Positions 52,901 to 64,000 of a stretch of 64,000 bases of DNA are shown here, piece after piece. Under the pieces are notes generated by a model. It was given only the letters and a program-made list of their open reading frames with translations, was not told the origin of the DNA and did no database searches. Source of the DNA: Hemicordylus capensis (lineage: Eukaryota; Chordata; Lepidosauria; Squamata; Cordylidae). A program made the position numbers and the translations under genes. How positions within the stretch are numbered: the stretch's first letter is position 1; each line of letters begins with the position of its first letter. The stretch spans positions 16,332,501-16,396,500 of the forward strand of contig NC_069662.1 of NCBI RefSeq assembly GCF_027244095.1, given 5' to 3'.

Positions 52901-53401
52901 TCGCCACATGAAGACAGAACGATGGTTAAGCAGTGACAACACAGCTATCCTGAGATGCTGGAGGGCTCAGGGTGTGGGCTGGCAGTTGTGGCAGTGGGCT
53001 GGTTATCCAGTTATAAACATCGCAAAACCTCATGGTCAGGCATCAAAAGGTTCTTTCCCCTGCTACACTCCAAACCTCAGCACTCCCACCGTCTGGGACC
53101 AGGCCAGGCCCAGAGGCATCCACATGGTGGTGCAGAGACTCTCATTTTTGCTGGGGCGAAACTGACAAGGTGCGTTTTCCCAGATCTTTTCTTGAGCCAT
53201 TTTGGTTCTATGCAAGGCCTGTCTTTTTGGGCTGCACATTAGCTGCTATGTAGCCCACAATTGTACCTTTGGGTTTAGTAGAAGTCCATCTTTATATCTT
53301 CTCACCCCTTCTGTCAGCATCCCCCTCCCAACAGAGAAGACACAGCCCTGTTTGGGAACTGAAAAAACCCAATCAGAGGCTGGTTTTGGTCACATTCAAC
53401 T

Positions 53402-53407
53402 TTTATT
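53402..53407 (-). other. candidate polyadenylation signal of PHKG2
   Basis: AATAAA on the minus strand about 625 bases after the PHKG2 stop codon. Confidence 0.4.
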
Positions 53408-54030
53408 CCAATTCCAACATAAATGAGGATGTCACAACCAAGAAGACATAATTCTACAGAGAAGGGCTAATCCCCAATTCCCCTTAATAGGGAGCAGGAG
53501 GCATGCAGCATCTAATCCAGTCTTTCCTCCTGCCCGCTCTTGGGCCCCAGCTCAGCCATACTGGCCATACATGATCCCTATTTGCCCAGCAGTGGGAAAG
53601 TTGGCGGCAAGGGGCAAGAGGTAGGCTGCCTCCTTATTTGGAAAGAAGTGTGCGAAAGGCCGATGGCTGCTGCACAGAGACACAAAGAACCCCTCTCCCC
53701 CAGTGCTCCCCCCACATCCTTACATATCAAACAATATTGGTATTCTCACATGCAGATCAAGGGTCCCTCAGCCCAACATTAGGAGGGCTCTTGTTCTCAT
53801 TAGCCACAAACACAAGATCACACTCTCCTCGACACAAAGTCTCCGTTCGCCACAAGATTGGACCCCTTCTGCATGCACAGTCAATTGTCTCCCATAGGAA
53901 GGTTCTGTGACCTGTCATTTTCCCGGAAGGTATGAGTACGGCAGTTCTCTGAGGGGCCCAGGCCTCCTTCTAGTACAGTACCAGGGACCCAGCGATCCCA
54001 CAGTTGCGTAAGCAACAACAGCAGAGGTAG

Positions 54031-57000
54031 CTAGTTGGGAAGGTTGTCCATAGTGGATGAGGGGGCCTCCTCTCCCTCTGCACCCAGCAAAACCAGCTGG
54101 ATGGCCTTGGGGACATTTTCAAAGAGCGCAGCACGGTTCTGCTGTTCACCCTTCTTGACCCAGTGCCCGTAGATGCGAAAGGCACAGGCATCAATCAGCT
54201 TGCGGACCCCCTTGAGAGCGTAAGGGTCACACAGCAGCAGCTCCTTGGTGACTGGCCGCACCCGGCGGTAGTTGGAGAAGATGCGGATGGAGGCCCGGAC
54301 AGTCCATGCAATAACCTGCCAGAGGAAGGAGACAGAAACAACAGCCACCATGTGTGCCTCCCCAAGTCAGAGAGGGGAAGGTGAGAAAAAAACAGGTGAA
54401 ATGGGAAGCGGTAACTACCCAGAATAATGCCAAACATAGAAGTCCCCATTTTTGCTTTATAAATACACTGCAAGTTTTCATCAAACTGTATGTTGCGGTC
54501 CAGTAAGAGAGAAACAGGTCTGTAGATTTGAGGACTTGCAAGGTCAGATTTTGTTGGATCTGTTTATACTAGTGGATTTATTTATTGTTAACAAGCCCTT
54601 GCTCTGCCCCCCTCTAAAAGTTCAGTGACAAAGGTAGCCAGTATATGAATAAAGAAAGGACTGGGGGGGATGAAGTAGATCTGAGCGAAGAGGAGTTATA
54701 AATGATTATAAATGCAAGGGTTGTGGGGAGGGGAATAGAAAGTGAAAACAAAAGTGAAGAAAACATATTCTTGCAATCCTACGGGAACCTTTTTGGAGTG
54801 TATCCTCCATTGTAGAAGGGAGGTGCCATGAACACCTATCATAAGAGGCTATAAGAGAGACCCCATCTGGGAATATTTTAATGAAGTTTCTGTGTGTAAG
54901 ATAGGTGCGGAATGCCAGTTGTTGAAACAAAGGAATGCAAGGCTTGCCCAAATGAAACAGAAATATGCAAAGTATGTACCTATTAGTGTGTACCTTCCTT
55001 CTAAAAACAAAACCTGCATCAATCTCTGAATATGTATTAAGGTTATAGTAGACAACAAGAATGTACTTTTACTAGAAAATCATGGTTTTTCTGACTAGTG
55101 ATTTAAATCATTAAAATTGAGTCTGTGAAGCGATTTAAGTCATTATTTGTTTTAAATCAAATCACCCCTGCATCCTGCTTTTCTCATGTGATCAAAACAG
55201 CTTACAACTATATATAAAATTACAATAAAACCCATATAATCATTATAAAAGCCATTTAAAAGGGATACACATACACGATCAAATTAAAACAGCCACTAGG
55301 CCAGGAGTTCCAACCTTTTTGAACAAGTCTACCTCTTCTGTTGCAAACCTTTAAGCTCAGGTACACCAGAGTGGGAGAGAGAGAGAGAGAACAAACGAGA
55401 GAACATGTACAAACGTACACACACACACCTCTAAATGTTAGAGTTATGAAATAGGCTACTCCAGTCACTGGCTTACATCCAGACTAATGGATTCCTACTG
55501 AAATAAAAAATACGGAACCTACTCTCACTTGAAGTAAACATGTCCCATTACACTGCTTATGAGCACTGTAGCTACAGCAGAGGAAGGCTGAAGGGTTCTG
55601 AGTACCCCTAAGAGCCCTTCAAGTACCCCTAGGGGTTCTAGTACCCCCTACTGGGAACCCCGGCACTAGGCGATTAAAATGTATCAGGAGCGAGTGAGGG
55701 AAGGAAAGGCCGGATAAAAGAGACAGGTCTTAAGTGATCAGTGCAAAAGCTGGGAAGAGAGAAAGGAGTGAAGAGGCTGCAGGGTCTGGTCTGAGGGCAC
55801 CTTATTCAGCCATCTTGCTTAAACTAAGCAAGTCTAAGTCTGGCCAAAACCTGGATAGACCAACTGAGAACCCCATGGACACCACCTTGAGTTCCACACT
55901 AGAAGGTGTGATATAAAAGTAAGAAATGAAGAAATACCATCAGACGAATAGATAGATAACCCAGAGAAAGTGGAATCAAACATGTAATAAATTGACATGG
56001 TATAAACCATGATAGTGGTAGAGTTGGGGCAAAGGAAGAGACCATGAAGTAAATATGGTGGGGGGAGGATTCAGAAAGAGAGGAGGCCAGGTAAACAGGA
56101 CCCTGGAAGAGTCCATCTGCAATTAAGAGGGGTGCGACAATCCAGTAACAAGAATACCTAGCAGAGTCCATTCTGATAGGTGGTGGGTGGGGAAGGGGGT
56201 GGGGAGAGCAAGAGCCTGACTTACCCTGAATTTGTGATAGGGACTAAAACGCCGGACCTCACGGTTCCCATAGCGCTGGAAGAAGGAATGCTGTAGAGCC
56301 TGCTCAGCTGTCAACCGTTCCGCTGGGTCCACCTGCAGAAGTCGTGAGATCTGCAGGAGACAGGAGGCATTTGCAGGGAGATAGCAGGCAAAGGGCCAGG
56401 GGCAGAGCCTAAGCCTTCTATCATGGTGTGGAATTCAGGAGCAGAGACTCTGCTTGAACAGGTCTTTATGTGTCTTTCCACAGACTCTGTTGCTACTCCA
56501 GCCACCTCTCAGCTCCCCTCCCTCAGCCAACAGGCCTTGGTTCCTCAGAGGTATCCTTGTTTTTCAGCCAGTCTGTCAGGGCAGAATTCTCAGCCTTGGG
56601 GTTCCCTACAATGTGATTGGCTATCACTGAGGGAATCACCCTCTGGAGTTTCTTCGATGTCCCCCCACCCACCAACATCTTAGTGCATGAATCCAAGGCT
56701 GATGCAAGTGGAGAAGAAATCCTGAGAATCAGCTTTCACTAAAAAGAAGCAGCAGCAAGTCTCTAGTTCTCAAGGCTGAAGCAACGAGCTTGGAGGCATA
56801 GAGCCTAGCGATATCCCAGAAGCCAGGTGGGGAAAGCAGCAGCATTTCCTTTCCTGAAGAGCAGATGTGGTGAAGGTGGGGGAGGTGTGGTGTTTTGTTC
56901 TAGAATTTCAACTAGAAAATATCCTCTCTAATAAAACGCTTGGTGTCCGTTGGTGGACGGACACCAAGCGTGCGTTCGTGCCTGGCCTGTTCTGGGCATG

Positions 57001-60000
57001 CGCACAGCGCATGCCCAGAACAGAGCAAGGGAGGCACGAACAGCAGGACCCCGCGGCCATCTTGGGCGGCCAGAAGCGGCCGCCCCGAAGAAGCTGGGTA
57101 AGCAGCGGCGGGGGACACTGGCCGAGGCAAAGCCGCCGCCTCGGCCAGAGGACGCAGCGCGGCCAAGGCAGCGGCGGAGCCATGGCCTGGCTGCGCCGCC
57201 GAAGCCGGGCGGCGGAGGAAGCCAGCCGAGGTGGCAGCGGAGCCGCCGCCGAAGCTGGGTGGCTGGGAGTCCTTGGGGCCCTTGCCTGGCCAGGGAGACC
57301 GGCCGGGAATGTGAGGCGGGGGCGGCCCGGACCGGACCGGCAGCGGCGCCCCCAGAGTCCGCCCGGCCGCTGATTGAGCGGGGAAGAGGCGGCGGGGGAA
57401 GCTGGCCAAGGTGGCGGCAGAGCCGCCGCCGAGGCCTGGCGGCAACACCGCCAGAGTCAGGCAGAAGGGCGAATTTGGGCCCCTTCCCTTCCTAGCGCCC
57501 GTTATTCAACGGGCTAAAATTTACTTGTTTGTAGATAAAGATACAAAGTTATACTGGAAGTTTTGCACTGAATGATGTGAAAGCAGCAAAAGCACTGTGT
57601 TGACTGGGTGGTGGGGATTCCATATGCAGACTGGGGGAGTCAGTGCCAGTTAAAGTCAGTTGGAGTGAAAGTTGTGCTTTATGTCACTCTGTGTAAAGGA
57701 GAGAAGCATCTCTCTCTCTCTCTCAAGCGTACTGTGGCTAATCCTGTGTGTGGCAGCTCTTGCAAGAGTTCGTGAGCAGAAGCACCTGATTGGGCAGTGG
57801 GGATTCCCTATGCAGATAGGGAGGTGGAGCCTGAGATGGTTAAGGTCAGTTGAAATGCAACTGTTACTGGTCAGAAGATGTTCTTGACTGTAGAGGAGAG
57901 GAATATATCTATAATCTATATCTGATAGTGGGAAGGGGACTGCAAAGAGAGGGGTTGTGAGGGAGGAAAGAACCACTTCAGGAGAAGGAGGCTGCCGTTG
58001 TGTGAATTAGATGGGGAAACAAAATGAACAAGATCTGCTAACTCAGGAAGGGGGGAGGGGAGAGAAAGAAGGAAGGGCAAGGGACAGGCCTGAGCCTGTT
58101 AGCAGCCTGAGGGGAATGAGTGGTCATGGCGGCGGCAGCAGCAGCAGCAGCAGCAACAACGAAGGGCCCAGTCAACCACTGCTGCTGTTTGGGGCTACTG
58201 AGGCCATTGGCGGAGGGAGGCAGGCAAGCAAGGGACGGGCCCAGGCCTATCAGCGGTCTGGGTCTGAGGAGAACAAGTGGCGTTGGCTGGAAGGAAAGGC
58301 CCGGTCAACCGCTGCTGCTCTTGTGGGGATGAGCAGGGGCTCAGGTGAGGGTGAGGAGGTCTGGTCTGTGGGGATAAGGGGCTGCAGCTTGGCCAACAGG
58401 TGCTAGCAACGCTGCAGCCGCAACCGTGAGGGGAATGATACAAAGGGATGGAGGAGTGACCAAGAGGGGTGAGGGAGATGGAAGCAATGGGATGGAGGGT
58501 GAGGAGGAGGAGGAGCAGGAGTGCGACTCAGGTGAGGCGGGCTGTGGCAGGGGGTGAGGGGAACAATTAAGTACTAGCACACAGGTGCTCTGCGCAGATC
58601 CTTCCCATTATGTTTTACTAGTATCTTTCAGCCCGTTAAAATAACAGGCACTAGTCTCTCGAAAATTGATGCCCATTGCTGTGTTTGCCGGACCTGCCGC
58701 CGCCGCCGTCTCTGTCCTTCCTGCGGCTGGGCCGGACCCACCCCCGCCGTCTTTCCCCTCCCAGCGGTCGGGGCAGACCCACCGCCGCCTCTGGCCTTGC
58801 CGGTTCCGCCCCCACCGCCAAGAGTGCTGCCCGCCCCCGCCCCCGCCCCCACCTCTGCCCTCCCCGCGGCCGGGCCAGTCCCGCCGCCGCCGCCTCTGCC
58901 CTCCCCGCGGCTGGGCCGGTCCCGTCCCGCCGCCGCCTCTGCCCTCCCCGCGGCCGGGCTGGACCCGCCGCCGCCGCCTCTGCCCTCCCCGCGGCCGGGC
59001 CGACCAACCGGCCAACATGGCAGCCGGCGCCTGCGTCCTTGTCTCGCTCGGCTCTTCTGCGCACGCGCACCACGCATGCCCAGAACAGCCGAGGGAGACA
59101 CAGACACAGACACTATCCTTTGTCTGAGACACGGACGCACGCCAGGGATCTTATTATATAGGATGGCTTGCTCTTCAGTTTGTTCTGTATCCCCCTCCAG
59201 GCTCCGTAGGGGTTAAAAGGTAGCAACCTCTAACAGCCAAGTCTGAGGTAAAAGTATTCTGTTGCAGAGTTTTGGAGGGAAAGTTACAAAGTGCTGAGAC
59301 TGGTTGTCTCCAGACAGAGACAGAAAGTTCTGGCTGCCTGAGGGAAGAGACTCCCTGATTGGTTAAATTTATCCCTTTGGAATCGTATAAAAAGGAGGGT
59401 TGAGCAGCCAAGAGGGAGAAGGGCTGTGGGAGCGGAGAGAGCGAGAGAGAGAGAGAGTGTGCTGCTGAGTGCTGTGTGACCTGGAAAGCTGGAAGACCAA
59501 GGGTCGGGTCGAGCTGAAACTGCTAGGGAAGGAAGCAGTGAGGGAGCTGGTCCTATTAGAACCTGCTAGGCCACGGGAGAGAAGGCTAGCAAGCTCGTTG
59601 CTTTGTACTTTGTACTCTTACCAGCTAGACTTTTCAACATTTGCTCCTGTACTGGTTTTTTGAATTTTTGCAACCTTTTATTATATTATTTATTTATTCT
59701 TATACCGCCCCAAACTCACATCTCTGGGTGGTTTACAACAAAGTAAACCTGTATATTATAGGAAACCTGTTTTTGTTTTTTTACTGGTGTAACTGTCTGT
59801 TATTTTAGTCCCACCTCACGCCTAACTGACCATTTTAAATTTACCACACTACTGAGTTTTGATATTGTTTCTGAAAGACAGGAAGTTCAATGCCTAGGAG
59901 TGGAACCAGTCACACTAGCTAAAAATCTTATTTTGGTGGCAGCAGATGCTTAGACTGAGGGCCAGCTGTGGCCCTGTGCTTGAGGGCTCAGGGCAAGTGC

Positions 60001-63000
60001 TGAGAGTTTCCTCGAGCAGGAGCAGAGGGCTGGTTAACCATGATACCCCATGGTGGGGCATCACGAAGGGCTCCAGGGGTTTGCCCCTCCTCATAACCAC
60101 CAGAAACAAAATTATACAAAATAAGCAGATGTGTTCACTTTGCATAATGTGCAGAACTGGGCTTTCCTTACCACAGACCTCTGCGCCTGGGAAGTGGTAT
60201 TCATAGCCGCAAATATATGGTGTATTCACAAGGAATGGGATTTACACATTTCCTCCTCTTACCAGGTCCTTGACTGTGTCAGATCGGTCATCCCATTCTG
60301 GAGAGCCAAACTGGTATCGCCCCTCCATGATCATCCGAAGCATCAGCATCTGCTTGCGGTGCCAGAAAGGGGGAGAACCAGCCAGGAGGGTGAAAAAGAT
60401 TACTCCACAGGCCCAGCTATAGGAGGTAGGGAAGGAAAGATTATGAAAAATCTTATTTCTTGCACCCCTCCAGACCCCAGAAAAGCAAAGAACAGTGAAG
60501 CAAGAAAGCTAATGCATATTTGCCTAGCCAGTAACTTCTTGAAACCTGCAAATTTCCGCATTCATTGTTAAGAAGCAGGCATGTTTCTAGACCTCATGAT
60601 GATTGTGGAAACAAAACAAGCAGGCACCATCTGATAAGGATGAGCCTTATTGGGCCAAGGGGGAAAAGACAGGCTTTTGCACTCAATATAGTCATTTCTT
60701 CAAACCACCTGTTCCATCTCCAGGACCTGCCTGCACTAACATATTGCCCCTCCCTTGCCCTGTGAGGTGGCATGAGTTGCCCCCTAATCTCCATTCTTAG
60801 GCCCCGGGGGGGGGGGGGTATTTTTAAAAAGTCAGATTTCACCCTAATTTTGCCTTTATATGCCAAGTGTAGTTAATGAGCATACTTATTCCACCAAACG
60901 TGGTTCTAGAGTTTAGGATTCTTTTCCAGTCACACTTATATGCTCGGTACACAGACCAAATCTAGATGCATACAGTGGGAAGAGACAAATCCACTGAGTT
61001 AAGGGATCAGAGAGAAAATCCCCTTCCCAAAACCAGTCCTAAGGTCCTGGCAGGCATGCCCCCCCACCCTCTAGCTCCTGTCTCCCAACAGACCATCCCC
61101 ACCCAACTGCCTTTTTTCAGGGACAGGTGTCAACCAAGCATCACTTACAGGTCCACCTCCTTCCCATAGCCAGGGTGAGTCTCATCCATGGAGCATTTCA
61201 GGATCTCTGGGGCCAGGTAGCCAGGGGTTCCACAGAGCTCTGACAAGTAAGAGTTGTAGAATCAGAAAACCCAAAGTAGTACAAAGTTTGTTGCCCCAAG
61301 AATCTGAGGCTAGGAGCAATAGGTTGGCAGAAGCTGTTCTAGGTCATAATATGACTCATGCATTTGATACTTATCTACCCTCTAACATTATCAAAATACC
61401 TCAGAAAACATACAGGGCACAGTGCTCCTGAAACAAGTACAATGCCAAAATGTTTTTAATTTACTTGTCTATCTATTACTGATCCTGATTTATCAAGATT
61501 CTGATCTGTTTTGACATAACTGTCTTCACACTCTGTCCAAGTAATACTTGGCATGGGCATTACTGCAAGTTTATAATGAGTGCCAAGGGCTCAGTTTTGC
61601 CTGCAGGCATTTAAAACTATTCCCGTATCAATCCAGCTGTTGTTAATGACAGCCTACTGTCTGTGAATGTATTCATAAAGAAGTGACATTTTGATTAATT
61701 CCTGGATGTTTTCAATGTGACAAAAAAAATTGACCAATTTTCTTTAACAAAACTTTGCACATGTATTTTCCCTAAAAATAAAAAAGAGGGTCAGAGGCAA
61801 TGGGACAGCCTATCCCGTAATTTAATTTGTTAGAGCCCCAAAGATCAGAACCCTAAAAGAACTTCCCCACCACCCTCACAGGGACATGCTCTTAGATGGG
61901 GGATAAGGGCTGGGCCAATCTCCACCTCTCAGCTTCTCCCCTGGCTCCAAATGGCAGGAGAAACCAAAATCGGAGAGCTTGATGTTCAACTGGTCGTCCA
62001 TGAGGATGTTCTCAGGCTTGAGGTCTCGATGGATGATGTTACTGGCGTGCAGGTAGCTCACAGCCTCCAGGAGGGCTCGCATGATACACCTGAAAAGAGA
62101 GGCAGAACCCCGTCTGCTGCTGCAGCCTCTCTTTATTTAGTGCCACAGGAAGTTGGGGCACAAGCATGGTAATGGTGACTCCAGCAGAGGGTGCTGTGCG
62201 TTACCTGGTCTCCTTCTCGCTGAGGGTCACCTTCTCTGTAAGGTAGTCAAACAGTTCCCCACGTCTCATCCTGCAGGGGAACAAGGGATCTGGGGTAAAT
62301 CTATATGCAATGGGGGGTGGCATGGAGGAGAGCACAGACCTCCCCCTCACTAAACCTTAGAAGTGAGGCAACCCTTTGAAAGCAAGAGCCTGCCTGGTCC
62401 AGTGGACAGAGGCCAGGAGGATCTGGGTTTGTGTGCCACCTCTGATATGGACCAATTATATGGCTCCCTGCAGAGCAGGGTTCACCAGATGTTGTTGGAC
62501 TACAGCCCCTATCATCCCATGGGAATTGTAGTCCAACAATATCGGGGGGAGGGGCCCTGCTCTGAAAGAGAGAGTGCTGCAGGTTTATGGTACTTAGTCA
62601 AAACGTTCTATTTATCTACACTTGTGCAAACTGAAAATACAACTATAGAGGAACAGGAGCAAGCACACAGGCAGGCCATGTTCCAAAGCAGCAGCCGTTC
62701 AGCCTGCGTAGACTGGGAAGCCCAGATGAGCTGGCTACTTCGGTCAGCCGAACTGCTCTTTCCAATAACTGTTGTAACAAAACCTGACAAATGTGATTTC
62801 TCCTGTCACCCCCTCAGTTCAGCTCAGTTTCTGGTGGTTGCTTCACCCATTACTTTCCCAATCCAGACTATCATGTTGGCAGAAGCGCATGCTCACATAC
62901 ATGCAAAAGGAAGTGCAAAGGTTCCTCAGGGAGGCCAATACTTGCAACAGAGTTTAGAAAGGTATTTCCCATGTCAGGGGAGAATAGGGTGGATGAAAAG

Positions 63001-63083
63001 CTTCAACTTTCAGAGGAATGCTACTTACAAGTCAAATACCAGGAACATGAAGGCGGAGGACTCATAGGAATCTATAAGAGTAA
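54031..63083 (-). CDS. PHKG2: PHKG2 phosphorylase kinase gamma subunit, N-terminal exons outside window
   Basis: Catalytic subunit of phosphorylase kinase, which activates glycogen phosphorylase. Seven exons, transcript order: 63029-63083, 62205-62270, 61926-62089, 61149-61239, 60263-60416, 56225-56350, 54031-54315 (TAG). 941 nt, about 313 residues; roughly 90 N-terminal residues lie beyond the right edge. Visible kinase motifs: HRDLKPEN catalytic loop, DFG ([10 protein letters not shown]), the GTPGYLAPE activation segment preceded by a glutamate (LRELCG) in place of a phosphorylated residue, and the DLWACGV helix. The last two exons cover the calmodulin-binding regulatory tail, ending [18 protein letters not shown] plus a divergent acidic end. 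The catalytic part is clearly PHKG2-like and the CFAP119 neighbour agrees, but the tail resembles PHKG1. Introns are interrupted by Helitrons and a possible LTR. Confidence 0.93.
55301..55668. mobile_element. probable hAT-like MITE
   Basis: Starts CCAGGAGTTCCAACCTTTTT and ends near CTGGGAACCCCGGCAC; contains a GA run and a CA run. Confidence 0.4.
56895..57900 (+). repeat. unclassified repeat, copy split by Helitron 1
   Basis: Left flank 56895-56921 and right flank 57528-57900 match 52575-52900. On the right, a unit containing GGGGATTCC-TATGCAGA is present twice (57536-57690 and 57765-57890). Confidence 0.65.
56922..57527 (+). mobile_element. nonautonomous Helitron, copy 1
   Basis: Starts TCCTCTCTAATAAAACGC after an A; ends with a 7-bp hairpin GCCCGTT/AACGGGC followed by ...ACTTG before T (CTTG instead of the usual CTAG). 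GC-rich body with CCG/CGG-rich repeats. Inserted in an unclassified repeat in a PHKG2 intron. Confidence 0.8.
58618..59163 (-). mobile_element. nonautonomous Helitron, copy 2
   Basis: Minus-strand element starting TCCTATATAATAAG and ending with hairpin GCCTGTT/AACGGGC, nine bases, then CTAG, sitting between A and T. These are canonical Helitron termini. The open frames across its GC-rich body are low-complexity and not credible proteins. Confidence 0.87.
58850..59010. repeat. GC-rich minisatellite in Helitron copy 2
   Basis: Four near-identical occurrences of CTCTGCCCTCCCCGCGGC spaced by about 35-50 bases, separated by CCGCCGCCGCC tracts. Confidence 0.75.
59186..59935 (+). mobile_element. 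candidate solo LTR fossil
   Basis: Contains a CCAAT-type box (GATTGGTT), a TATA-like GTATAAAAAGG, a GA-rich leader and an end at TTTTGGTGGCAGCA like a primer-binding boundary. A short repeat tail (about 59680-59755) lies inside. Old copy in a PHKG2 intron; assignment is tentative. Confidence 0.3.
62474..62560. mobile_element. hAT-like foldback MITE, shortened
   Basis: Short palindromic copy in a PHKG2 intron. Confidence 0.6.
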
Positions 63084-63285
63084 CTGGAGAGAGAAAAAGA
63101 GAGGTGGGGGAGAAAGAGAGGAGTTATACAGCTAGAGTGCTGGGTATTCCTTCAGCCTACACAAAGAGACAGAAAACAGTGCTAGAGCACCATCTGGTGA
63201 CAGACTACATGCATTACAACTCAGTGTAAGCTCCCAAAGATATATCTGGTGAAGAATGAGAGTACAAGTACAACAAATATTTATA

Positions 63286-63520
63286 TAACACTTTTCAACA
63301 AAAGTTCCCAAAGTGGTTTACATAGCAATAAATAAATAAAATTTCTCCCTGTCCCCAAAGGGCTCACAATCTAAAAATGAAACATAAGACAGCCACCAGC
63401 AACAGCTACTAGGGGGGTGCTGTGCTGGGGATGGATAGCGCCAGTTGCTCTCCCCCTGCTAAATAAAGAGAACCACTATTTTTAAAAGGTGCCTCTTTAC
63501 TCAGTTAGCAGGGGGAAGCA
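63286..63520 (+). repeat. dispersed repeat, uninterrupted copy
   Basis: Same family as 42874-43500, without the nested MITE: CAAAGGGCTCACAATCT runs on to AGACAGCCACCAGCAACAG. Confidence 0.6.
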
Positions 63521-63602
63521 GTTAGAAGTTACAAGCAGAAGCATGTAGAACTGTCAATCACTACCTATAACAGGATCAGACAAACCTTTTCTGTGGAACT
63601 AA

Positions 63603-63665
63603 AAAGGTAAAGTGTGCTGTTGAATTGGTGCCAACTCCTGGCGACCACAGGGCCCTGTGGTTGAT
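63603..63665 (-). repeat. Sauria-type SINE 3' fragment
   Basis: Minus-strand 3' end of the family in a PHKG2 intron (GGTAAAGTGTGCTGTTGAAT, CTCCTGGCGACCAC). Confidence 0.65.
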
Positions 63666-63830
63666 TTCCACAGTTACGACAAACAAACAGGATTCAGGAT
63701 TTCTCATCAGCAAACGCGTACATTACAGGTCATGGTACTAATGCTGGAGTAAAATGGATAAGACCACTCAATTGTATTATATAGGAACATAGGAAGCTGC
63801 CTTAGCCAGAGAATGAATTGAACATTAGAG

Positions 63831-64000
63831 CAGTGTTTCCAAACCTTTTTCATTCTGAGGCACACTGGCATTTAAAAAAAACTTGGGGCACACTGCCTGC
63901 CCCCCAACACACATTTTTGTGGTAGCTAAGCCACACAATATTTATCCCTCCTCCTCTGTATTCTTATGTAATCATTTTGCTTATTCGTAGCCACCCCTCA
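63831..64000. mobile_element. probable hAT-like element, truncated by window edge
   Basis: Begins CAGTGTTTCCAAACCTTTTT followed by GAGGCACACTGGCA; the rest runs off the window. Confidence 0.4.

Larger units (their letters stand above)
52130..54030. other. CFAP119/PHKG2 tail-to-tail spacer
   Basis: Holds the 3' UTRs of both genes and one copy of an unclassified repeat (52575-52900). No further gene is recognised. Confidence 0.6.

Noticed and set aside
56867-57495. Long open frames of 160-180 residues
   Set aside because: Same reason: GC-rich Helitron body, composition not protein-like.
58610-59216. Several overlapping 130-180 residue open frames on both strands
   Set aside because: They arise from GC-rich CCG/CGG-type repeats inside a Helitron, are Arg/Pro/Gly-rich and have no recognisable domain.

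Overview
The window is eukaryotic nuclear DNA from a vertebrate, most likely a squamate reptile (lizard). Five interrupted protein-coding genes have GT-AG introns and encode proteins that align along their length with tetrapod orthologues. Introns and spacers are packed with Sauria-type tRNA SINEs, a composite tRNA/5S/tRNA SINE, hAT-like and pogo-like MITEs, Helitrons, LINE tails and microsatellites. I cannot name the species.

Layout, left to right. (1) 119-4233 (+): last four coding exons of SLC5A2 (SGLT2, sodium/glucose cotransporter); its 5' part lies outside. (2) 6332-18230 (-): complete RUSF1 (DUF647/RUS family), 14 coding exons, 449 aa, tail-to-tail with SLC5A2. (3) 18231-24076: repeat-rich spacer probably holding the RUSF1 promoter. 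(4) 24077-42777 (-): complete RNF40 (BRE1B, histone H2B ubiquitin ligase), 19 coding exons, 1033 aa. (5) About 44.5-45.4 kb: divergent promoter with CCAAT boxes, NRF1-like motifs and an RFX X-box. (6) 45403-52129 (+): complete CFAP119 (CCDC189), 9 coding exons, 265 aa. (7) 54031 to the right edge (-): PHKG2 (phosphorylase kinase gamma), seven C-terminal coding exons, tail-to-tail with CFAP119; its N-terminal exons lie beyond the window.

The genes are not an operon and do not form one pathway. PHKG2-CFAP119-RNF40 and SLC5A2-RUSF1 are each recognised neighbour groups on human 16p11.2, but there they are separate blocks. Here they are joined. All exon boundaries given were read by matching splice signals, reading phase and family alignment, and phases close across every junction listed.

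I found no previously undescribed multi-gene system. The most interesting signals are a near-perfect ciliary X-box just upstream of CFAP119, a PHKG2 C-terminus that looks like PHKG1, RNF20-like residues in the RNF40 RING, an array of sumoylation-type motifs in RNF40, a GC-AG intron, nested transposons with an empty-site paralogue in the same window, and a three-part SINE head.
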